A stretch of DNA of 17,752 nt from Anaerolineae bacterium (GTDB taxonomy: Bacteria > Chloroflexota > Anaerolineae > Anaerolineales > Villigracilaceae), in NCBI GenBank assembly GCA_003158885.1, contig PMLN01000083.1:1-17752 (forward strand), read 5' to 3'. The notes below the pieces were generated by a model. That model ran no database searches. It saw nothing but the letters and a program-made list of their open reading frames with translations, and was not told the origin of the DNA. Numbering within the stretch: the stretch's first letter is position 1; each line of letters opens with the position of its first letter. Position numbers and translations under genes: made by a program. Below, in pieces: positions 1 through 5,536 of this stretch.

Positions 1-767
1 TTGCGATCTTCGAAGAACTTATCGCTCAGGCCTTCGACTTCGGAATCACTCGCCAGCCAGACGGCTGTCTCTGCGCCCTGTGCGCTTGTCCGCCCGCCGG
101 AATACTGGGTCAGGCGGCCAACCAGCTCCGGCGGAGCATTGCGATATAGTCCGGTCTCGGTGATTAGCCCCGGCGCCATGGCATTGGCGGTCACGCCGCT
201 TCCGTCCAGCCGCCGCGCCAGCGCCCAGGTGAACAGCCGGTTGCAGGCTTTTGACTGGGCATACGCTTTGAAACTTTCGAAGGGACGCCGTTCAAACTGC
301 AGATCGTCCAGGTCGAGATCGCTGGCATAGGTCGAGGCCACATTGATGATGCGCGCCGGTGCGCTCTTCTTCAGCGCCTCCAGCAATTCCTGCGTCAGCA
401 GAAAATAGCCGAGTACGTTTGTGGCAAAGGTCAACTCGATGCCATCCACGCTGTTGATCTTTGGCAATGTACCGCGATTGCCCGCTGCATTATTGATCAG
501 CACATCCAGGCGGCGATACTTTCGGCGAAATCCACGCGCAAACTCGCGCATCGATTTCTGGCTGGATGCATCCATCTTCATCACCACCAATTTTGTTGAG
601 CCGGTACGATGCGTGATCTCCGCCGCGGTCTTGTTTCCTTTTTTGATATCGCGGCAGGCAAGAATCACTTCCGCACCCAGAGCGGCCAATTGCACCGCGA
701 TCTCTTTTCCAATGCCAGAGGTTGGGCCGCTAATGATGACGCGCTTGCCTTTCATTGAATTCATCAT
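1..767 (-). CDS. short-chain dehydrogenase/reductase, C-terminus outside window
   Basis: This is a classical NAD(P)-dependent SDR, most like the retinol-dehydrogenase/oxidoreductase branch. The visible 255 residues show the cofactor glycine motif GPTSGIG at about 14-20, NNAAG at about 92-96, a catalytic Ser near 145 (VAST) and the YAQSK pair Tyr169/Lys173. The reading frame is open at the left window edge, so only the extreme C-terminus is missing. The start is the first of two tandem ATGs (767, 764); a third ATG at 755 is also possible, and no strong Shine-Dalgarno decides between them. It begins 4 bp after the stop of the aldo/keto reductase, so the two are very probably co-transcribed as a small redox operon. 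The substrate cannot be told from sequence. There is no signal peptide, so it should be cytosolic. Confidence 0.9.
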   Translation of the reverse strand, partial: MMNSMKGKRVIISGPTSGIGKEIAVQLAALGAEVILACRDIKKGNKTAAEITHRTGSTKLVVMKMDASSQKSMREFARGFRRKYRRLDVLINNAAGNRGTLPKINSVDGIELTFATNVLGYFLLTQELLEALKKSAPARIINVASTYASDLDLDDLQFERRPFESFKAYAQSKACNRLFTWALARRLDGSGVTANAMAPGLITETGLYRNAPPELVGRLTQYSGGRTSAQGAETAVWLASDSEVEGLSDKFFEDR

Positions 768-771
768 AAAA

Positions 772-1743
772 TTACCAGGCGTAAGCTTCGGGCGCTTCAC
801 CGCCGGGGCCAGGCCAAATCTTGTCGATCTTTTGCAATTCATCCTTCGAGAATTTGATCTTGAAGGCTCGCAACGCACCCGTCAATTGCTCCATGGTGCG
901 CGGTCCGATGATCGGCGCGGAAACCGCCGGATTTCTCAATATCCATGCCAGCGCCACAATTGCAGGTTGTTCTCCCCTGGCTTTGCAGAACTTCTCCCAG
1001 GCTTCGAGTTTGGTAAGCTTGGCCTTGATCTCCTTCTGTAAATCCGGCCTAGCGCGGCGGCCTTCCTTGACCTTTTGCAGTACACCGCCCAATAATCCTC
1101 CCGCAAGCGGACTCCACGGGATGAGACCCAGCCCGTAGTCTTCACAAGCCGGTATCACTTCCAATTCGATCATGCGATCGTTCAAGCTGTAAAGGCTCTG
1201 CTCGCTCGCCAATCCCATAAAGGCACGTGCCCTGGCGGCTTCCTGTGCCTTGGCGATTTGCCAGCCTGCAAAGTTGGAAGAACCGACGTACAACACTTTG
1301 CCCTGCTGAACCAGCACCTCCATGGCCTGCCAGATTTCCTCCCACGGCGTGCTGCGGTCCACATGGTGCATTTGATACAGGTCAATGTGATCGGTGTGCA
1401 GGCGTTTGAGCGAAGCTTCGCAGGCCGCGCGGATATGCAATGCGGAAAGCCTGGATTGATTGGGCCAATCCCCCATGTTCCCAAAAACTTTTGTGGCGAT
1501 CACGGTTTTTTCGCGTCGTCCCCCGCCCTGGGCGAACCAGCGCCCGACGATGTTTTCCGTCACGCCTTCGCCGATTTTCCAACCGTAAACGTTGGCTGTA
1601 TCGAAAAAATTAATGCCGAGGTCAAGTGCCTTATCCATGATGGCAAAGGCGTCTTCCTCGCCGGTCAACGGGCCAAAGTTCATCGTGCCCAGACAGAAAC
1701 GCGATACCTTGAGGCCGGTCCGGCCAAGTTGTGTGAATTCCAT
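772..1743 (-). CDS. aldo/keto reductase
   Basis: This is a 323-residue NADPH-dependent aldo/keto reductase with the (beta/alpha)8 fold. It opens with MEFTQLGRTGLKVS, typical of the family. The catalytic tetrad is visible: Asp48 and Tyr53 (FDTANVYG), Lys85 (VIATKVFG) and His126 (LYQMHH). The C-terminal cofactor-binding part has SPLAGGLL and IIGPRTMEQL. I chose the start at 1743 rather than an upstream in-frame codon at 1899. It has an excellent Shine-Dalgarno (GAGGAGG, 5 nt away), the family begins here, and the extra 52 residues look like translated promoter DNA. It is the first gene of a two-gene unit with the SDR. The sugar or carbonyl substrate is unknown. Confidence 0.93.
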   Translation of the reverse strand: MEFTQLGRTGLKVSRFCLGTMNFGPLTGEEDAFAIMDKALDLGINFFDTANVYGWKIGEGVTENIVGRWFAQGGGRREKTVIATKVFGNMGDWPNQSRLSALHIRAACEASLKRLHTDHIDLYQMHHVDRSTPWEEIWQAMEVLVQQGKVLYVGSSNFAGWQIAKAQEAARARAFMGLASEQSLYSLNDRMIELEVIPACEDYGLGLIPWSPLAGGLLGGVLQKVKEGRRARPDLQKEIKAKLTKLEAWEKFCKARGEQPAIVALAWILRNPAVSAPIIGPRTMEQLTGALRAFKIKFSKDELQKIDKIWPGPGGEAPEAYAW

Positions 1744-1777
1744 TTGTGCCTCCTCGTTGAAAAATAATGTTAGAGGA

Positions 1778-1783
1778 ATTATA
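1778..1783 (-). promoter_or_regulatory. putative -10 box for the aldo/keto reductase operon
   Basis: A perfect TATAAT lies about 35 nt upstream of the ATG at 1743 and upstream of its GAGGAGG Shine-Dalgarno, giving a plausible start of transcription near 1771. No good TTGACA-like -35 box is seen at 17 bp, so this rests on the -10 and its placement alone. Confidence 0.4.
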
Positions 1784-1891
1784 GGCCGTTTTACCCCCTT
1801 AAGCGGGTTGCCTTTAATCATTAAATAAACGACAAATGTAAGGAATCCCGGGATCGATGAGCAATGGATTGCCTGCGGGAGCTTTTTATTT

Positions 1892-1900
1892 TGATACAAT
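1892..1900 (+). promoter_or_regulatory. putative extended -10 promoter for folE
   Basis: TGATACAAT has the extended -10 form (TGnTAnAAT) and ends 24 nt before the folE ATG. GGAG at 1914-1917 is its ribosome-binding site. A weak -35 candidate, TTGCCT, sits at 1869-1874 with a long 20-bp spacer; an extended -10 can make up for a poor -35. Confidence 0.45.
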
Positions 1901-1924
1901 TAACGCCTGACTTGGAGAACCGTT

Positions 1925-2554
1925 ATGAATGAAGATGATTTAAATCAAAAATTTCCTGAATCTTTCGATGCGGAAATCGATACCCCTGCCATCGAGGCCG
2001 CCACACTTGCCTTATTGCGTGCCGTGGGTGAGCGCCCGGAACGCGAAGGCTTGAAGAATACGCCCAAGCGCGTGGCGCGCATGTATCCCGAATTGCTGGC
2101 CGGCTATCGTGTGGATCCTGAAAAACTCATTAACGGTGCGATCTTTCATGTTTCGTATGATGAAATGGTGATCGTGCGCGATATCGAGTTCTACAGCCTT
2201 TGTGAACATCACCTGCTGCCCTTCATCGGGCGTGTGCACGTGGCTTACTTGCCAAACGGAAAAGTGATCGGACTTTCGAAAATTCCGCGTGTGGTGGATA
2301 TGTTTGCCCGCCGCCTTCAGGTGCAGGAACGCCTGACGCGTCAGATCGCCGATTTCATCAGCGACCTGCTTCAGCCTCACGGGGTGGCCGTGGTTGTGGA
2401 AGCCCTGCATTTATGCACCATGATGCGCGGCGTCCGCAAACATGACGCCCGCATGACCACTTCCGCCATGCAGGGCGGATTCCGGACCAACAGCGCAACT
2501 CGTCAGGAATTTCTCGATAATATTAGCAGGGGAGCGGGTCAGCTTAAGATATAG
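1925..2554 (+). CDS. folE: GTP cyclohydrolase I (type IA)
   Basis: GTP cyclohydrolase I converts GTP to 7,8-dihydroneopterin triphosphate, the first step of tetrahydrofolate (and pterin) synthesis, in the cytosol. The 209-residue protein has the normal family length. The zinc site is intact: Cys93 and His96 in SLCEHH and Cys164 in LHLCTMMRGV. The family signatures FIGRVHVAYLP, GLSKIPRVVD, RLQVQERLT and the C-terminal MTTSAMQGGF are all present. GGAG lies 7 nt before the ATG, behind an extended -10. Its 3' end overlaps the 3' end of the convergent folK gene by 11 nt. It is the only plus-strand intact gene in the window, facing folB-folK of the same pathway. Confidence 0.97.
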   Translation: MNEDDLNQKFPESFDAEIDTPAIEAATLALLRAVGERPEREGLKNTPKRVARMYPELLAGYRVDPEKLINGAIFHVSYDEMVIVRDIEFYSLCEHHLLPFIGRVHVAYLPNGKVIGLSKIPRVVDMFARRLQVQERLTRQIADFISDLLQPHGVAVVVEALHLCTMMRGVRKHDARMTTSAMQGGFRTNSATRQEFLDNISRGAGQLKI

Positions 2555-2846
2555 ATGGTTCCCGGCGCGGCGCGATCCAAACCTGCCTTTGCAATTGCTC
2601 TGCGACTTTGGATAACCTTTCTCCGCAGACGGGATGAACAAAATCGGGCATCAATTCCGCCAGCGGCACGACCACAAAGGCATAAGCCCAGAACTCGATA
2701 TTGAGCGGCTGCTCATCGAACCGCACGATATCCAGGTCAATGGTGCGCGGCGCATTTTTATCCGCAGAACGGATGCGCCCGAGCCTGGCTTCGATGAGCC
2801 TGATGATGGAACTCAGACTTAAATATGCCTGATGCAGATCACTCAT
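2544..2846 (-). CDS. folK: internally deleted HPPK (2-amino-4-hydroxy-6-hydroxymethyldihydropteridine pyrophosphokinase)
   Basis: The C-terminal half is clearly HPPK: IEARLGRIRS, then APRTIDLDIV (the family signature with the Mg/ATP-site aspartates) and a tail ending in FVVVPLAELMPDFVHP. HPPK proteins are usually about 155-170 aa; this frame gives only 100. The start AYLSLSS resembles the family's N-terminal strand (AYLSLGSN), but it joins directly to the middle helix, so about 60 residues carrying most of the pterin pocket and part of the ATP site are absent. The frame is kept. The ATG at 2846 overlaps the folB stop (8 nt), as expected for coupled folB-folK translation. I infer a recent in-frame deletion and a probably inactive kinase; an assembly error would look the same. 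Confidence 0.78.
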   Translation of the reverse strand: MSDLHQAYLSLSSIIRLIEARLGRIRSADKNAPRTIDLDIVRFDEQPLNIEFWAYAFVVVPLAELMPDFVHPVCGERLSKVAEQLQRQVWIAPRREPSIS

Positions 2847-3195
2847 CGCGGCCGCGTTCGATCTCCACACCGGCCGATTGAGCGAACCGGACTGCCCCTG
2901 GCTTTTCAACTCGCACGATCACTTTTTGTATCCCCTTTTGCTCCAAACATATCCTTGCCAGGTCGTTGGCCAGCGCCTCCACCGTGAAGCGCGCGGAAGT
3001 TTCGGCATGAGCCTGAACCTTCTTTGCCAAAGCGCTGTAGTCCACGCAATCGCCGATGTCATCGCTTTGGGCGGCGCGGCTCGTATCCGTGAAGGCTGTG
3101 ATGTTGATCAGGATATCCTGCGGCTTCTCCCGCTCCCATTCGCGAATGCCGATGATACCGCGTACCAGCAAATCCTTGATAAAAGTCTTGTCCAT
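2839..3195 (-). CDS. folB: dihydroneopterin aldolase
   Basis: FolB cleaves 7,8-dihydroneopterin to 6-hydroxymethyl-dihydropterin and glycolaldehyde, feeding FolK in folate synthesis. The 118-residue length is normal. Key residues are visible: the acidic WERE segment at 20-23, Tyr53 in VDYSALAKKV, Glu73 in TVEALA, and the catalytic Lys98 in VEKPGAVRFAQSAGVEIER. The ATG at 3195 has a perfect AGGAGG 5 nt upstream. It overlaps the start of folK by 8 nt. A 9-bp hairpin and the tail of a dehydrogenase lie immediately upstream, so folB may once have been an internal gene of a longer operon. Confidence 0.95.
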   Translation of the reverse strand: MDKTFIKDLLVRGIIGIREWEREKPQDILINITAFTDTSRAAQSDDIGDCVDYSALAKKVQAHAETSARFTVEALANDLARICLEQKGIQKVIVRVEKPGAVRFAQSAGVEIERGRDE

Positions 3196-3221
3196 TGATG
3201 CCTCCTAAAATCAAGAAGAAC

Positions 3222-3245
3222 AGAGATAAACGAAGATTTATCTCT
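3222..3245 (-). promoter_or_regulatory. hairpin in the folB leader
   Basis: Perfect 9-bp inverted repeat AGAGATAAA/TTTATCTCT around a 6-nt loop, which reads TCTTCG on the minus strand (a UUCG-like loop). It sits between the stop of the dehydrogenase remnant (3250) and the folB Shine-Dalgarno (3201-3206). It is followed on the minus strand by T-rich sequence (GTTCTTCTTGATTTT). It could be a weak terminator/attenuator or an mRNA processing site; the sequence alone does not decide. Confidence 0.45.
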
Positions 3246-3249
3246 TCTC

Positions 3250-3323
3250 CTAAACCAGGTGCCTGCCTCCATCCACATGGATGATCTCGCCCGTGATGTA
3301 TTCCGGGCCTGCCATTAAAAAGA
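3250..3323 (-). pseudogene. C-terminal remnant of a short-chain dehydrogenase (possibly pteridine reductase-like)
   Basis: The last 24 codons of an SDR are readable before a TAG at 3250: FLMAGPEYITGEIIHVDGG, followed by RHLV. The YITGExxxVDGG ending is diagnostic for the classical SDR C-terminus. Everything upstream has been replaced by the inverted-repeat element that starts at 3324, and no other SDR piece exists between that element and galT. Its place directly before folB-folK suggests it was a pterin-related reductase of the FolM/PTR1 type, but this is inference from position only. Confidence 0.8.
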
Positions 3324-3489
3324 TCGTAACTGCTCACACCTGTCTTGGAACGTCTCATATATTGGAATGTTGCTCGATATCTGACGAGCTTTGACATAGG
3401 TAGCAGCACTAAATATAGCCATATTTCGAAATCGATGCTCGAGTTGACATATGTGCTGTTTTTATGCGCAACCCTGTGAGCAGTTACGA
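3324..3489. mobile_element. 166-bp MITE-like element with 15-bp perfect terminal inverted repeats
   Basis: The ends TCGTAACTGCTCACA (3324-3338) and TGTGAGCAGTTACGA (3475-3489) are perfect inverted repeats of 15 bp. The interior of about 136 bp is AT-rich with no credible reading frame. It cuts the dehydrogenase gene after the codon shown above, and its other end lies 25 bp from the galT stop. No target-site duplication is visible on either side, so either the insertion was followed by a deletion or the element left a flanking deletion. It is most likely a non-autonomous element mobilised by a transposase elsewhere in the genome; I cannot assign the IS family with confidence. Confidence 0.65.
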
Positions 3490-3514
3490 AGAACCTAAAA
3501 CCGGAAACATCAGG

Positions 3515-4549
3515 TTACCGTTTCCTATAATGCAGCGTGGGCACTTCCCTCAGCCGCGCGGCCGCTATTTCAGGCGTGATGTCGCGCTGGGGCATCGCCA
3601 GCATCTCGAAACCGACCATGAACTTTCGCACGCTGGCTGACCTCAACAGGGGTGGATAAAAATGGGCATGCAGTACCCATTCGGGGTGAGGCTGGTCATC
3701 GAAAGGAGCCTGGTGAAAACCCATCGAATAAGGAAAGGAAATCTCGAATAAATTATCGTAGCGGGTGGTGATTTGCTTGAGAATATCTGCCAACCCGCTT
3801 GCTTCACTGGAGGTCAGGTCTGTAAGGTATGACATGGCGCGATGAGCGATCACCAGCGTCTCAAACGGCCATATCGCCCAGAACGGGACCAGCGCCGTGA
3901 AATGATCGTTTACGGCAATCAGTCGTTCCTTGTGTTTGTGTTCTTCATCCAAATATTCGGATAAAAGCGGCTGCCCATGCTCATTGAAGTATGCTTTCTG
4001 GTTTTCCACTTCCTTCGCAGGTTCATTGGGGATATGACCGCTGGCCCATACCTGGCTGTGCGGATGAGGGTTCGAGCAGCCCATCATCGCGCCCTTGTTC
4101 TCGAAGACTTGCACATACTGGATGAAATCCTTTTTGCCTAGTTCGCGGGTTTGTTCCGCCCAGGCGGCGATCACGCCTTCCAGGGCAGGGATTTCCAACT
4201 CGGGCAGTGTCAGGTCATGGCGGGGCGAGAAACAAACCACACGACAAATGCCGCGTTCCGGCTCGACATTCAGCAATGGCGAGTCTGGTACGTGTGTCCC
4301 CTGGATCAAATCTGGCAAAAGCGAAGCAAAGTCATTGTCGAAAGTGAATGTCCCGCGGTAATCCGGGTTTTTGATCCCCCCGGCCCGTTCGTTGCGCGGG
4401 CAAAGATAGCATGTGGGATCATATTGCGGCAGGTTCTCAACCGGGGGTTTTTCGGTTTGTCCCAGCCACGGGCGTTTGGCGCGCTGGGGTGAAACCAATA
4501 CCCATTCGCCCGTCAGTAGGTTGAAACGACGATGAGGTGAATCAAACAT
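3515..4549 (-). CDS. galT: galactose-1-phosphate uridylyltransferase
   Basis: GalT exchanges UMP between UDP-glucose and galactose-1-phosphate in the Leloir pathway, through a covalent uridylyl-histidine. The 344 residues match family length. The catalytic motif is intact (GCSNPHPHSQVW, with His162-Pro-His164 and Gln166). Zinc-site candidates Cys47 and Cys50 (CYLC) and His111 are present, as are the C-terminal signatures GFHQAP and HAHFYPPLLRS. An AAGGAA Shine-Dalgarno precedes the ATG. It starts 27 bp after the dprA-like gene, with no obvious promoter or terminator between, so it may be read from the recQ operon. No galK or galE is in view. The hexose-1-phosphate theme fits the GH130 gene further upstream, but the two are separated by a terminator. 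Confidence 0.96.
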   Translation of the reverse strand: MFDSPHRRFNLLTGEWVLVSPQRAKRPWLGQTEKPPVENLPQYDPTCYLCPRNERAGGIKNPDYRGTFTFDNDFASLLPDLIQGTHVPDSPLLNVEPERGICRVVCFSPRHDLTLPELEIPALEGVIAAWAEQTRELGKKDFIQYVQVFENKGAMMGCSNPHPHSQVWASGHIPNEPAKEVENQKAYFNEHGQPLLSEYLDEEHKHKERLIAVNDHFTALVPFWAIWPFETLVIAHRAMSYLTDLTSSEASGLADILKQITTRYDNLFEISFPYSMGFHQAPFDDQPHPEWVLHAHFYPPLLRSASVRKFMVGFEMLAMPQRDITPEIAAARLREVPTLHYRKR

Positions 4550-4576
4550 GGTCTTTCCTTGTGTTTGGGGTGGACA

Positions 4577-5536
4577 TCAAAATAAGTTCGGCTGGCTGGG
4601 TTGGGATGGCAGGTTCACTGCCTTCTCCTTCAGCCAATTTGGCAGCTTTACAGCCGCTTCATTGAACGGATGTGGGAATGTCAGCGCACCTTTCTGCAAC
4701 AATAGTTTATTTCCAGCAGGCATGGCTTCGTGTTCCAAAACAAAAACGGGAACCCAATTGTTTTTAAGCGTTTCAGTTGCGCCCGCCCATGTCCCGCCCG
4801 TCTCCGCGTCGGATGCGACCACGATGGCGTAATCCGCGAGACAATAGATCAGGCGATTGCGGCCCATTGCCGCGCCGACGGAAAATCCCGCATTGGGGCT
4901 GTACGGCGTGACGAGGCACAAGTCGCCGCGATTAAGCGCTTCTTTCGGACCCCGAACAGCGCGCTCCAAACTATCCGCCAGCACACCGACGGCTGTTCCG
5001 CGTGCCGCGAGCGCGGCCTCCATGCTGATCGTATCCACGCCCTTCGCACCGCCCGAATATAAGACCATCCCTGAAAGCCCGCATGCATTACCGACAAACG
5101 CCGCGCAATCTTTTCCCGCGTCGTCGAGATGACGCGATCCAACCACTGCGATTCCGGGCTGGCCCAGCAATACTTTTTCGCCTGCATAAAATAAAACCGC
5201 CGGTGCAGAATCTTTTAATCGCTGGCGATACCTTTCAGGGTAATCGGGATCGGCGCGCGTGATTGGATAAATGCCAAGCGCGGCGAGATGATTCAATTCA
5301 GCTTGAATGTCACGCGAAACCAGAGATGCGATTCGCGCGCGCTCATCGTTTGAAAGTTCCAATGGAGAATCGGTGGTCGAAACGGTGAGCAGGTCTAAAG
5401 GCCGGAGGGACGCAGCTTGGAGTCTGCGGGCGAGCGGGTTCCATTCGCGCAAAGTCAGCGGCTTGATGGATTCATCATCCAAACCCAGTTGCGAACAAAT
5501 GAGAAGAAGAGCAAGGGAGTCAGGAGATGGGGTCAT
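4577..5536 (-). CDS. DprA-like (SLOG-fold) protein, RqlI/PsyrA-type partner of the RecQ-PRTase
   Basis: A 319-residue DprA/Smf-family protein. After an alpha-helical N-terminus it has the linker YPITRADPDYPERY (90-103) and a Rossmann-like SLOG domain with VVGSR (131-135), SGGAKGVD (161-168), GRNRLI (225-230) and GGTWAGA (247-253). It lacks the usual DprA C-terminal winged helix and ends in QPNLF, which resembles a sliding-clamp-binding pentapeptide. The ATG at 5536 overlaps the recQ stop as ATGA, implying translational coupling; an upstream in-frame codon at 5608 lies inside recQ and is not credible. In RqlHI/PsyrTA loci a DprA-like protein restrains a genotoxic RecQ-like helicase; the same gene order suggests that role here rather than transformation. 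That is inference. Confidence 0.85.
   Translation of the reverse strand: MTPSPDSLALLLICSQLGLDDESIKPLTLREWNPLARRLQAASLRPLDLLTVSTTDSPLELSNDERARIASLVSRDIQAELNHLAALGIYPITRADPDYPERYRQRLKDSAPAVLFYAGEKVLLGQPGIAVVGSRHLDDAGKDCAAFVGNACGLSGMVLYSGGAKGVDTISMEAALAARGTAVGVLADSLERAVRGPKEALNRGDLCLVTPYSPNAGFSVGAAMGRNRLIYCLADYAIVVASDAETGGTWAGATETLKNNWVPVFVLEHEAMPAGNKLLLQKGALTFPHPFNEAAVKLPNWLKEKAVNLPSQPSQPNLF

Noticed and set aside
421..1041. Long plus-strand frames opposite the SDR and aldo/keto reductase
   Set aside because: They are antisense shadows of strongly supported minus-strand genes and match no family I know.
1744..1899. Longer N-terminus for the aldo/keto reductase
   Set aside because: The family start and a perfect Shine-Dalgarno are at 1743, and the upstream residues translate promoter DNA.
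2012..2410. Minus-strand frame antisense to folE
   Set aside because: folE has all catalytic residues and a ribosome site. The antisense frame has neither motif nor start signal.
3312..3498. Target-site duplication around the inverted-repeat element
   Set aside because: I compared the flanks for both possible element ends and found no matching direct repeat, so none is claimed.
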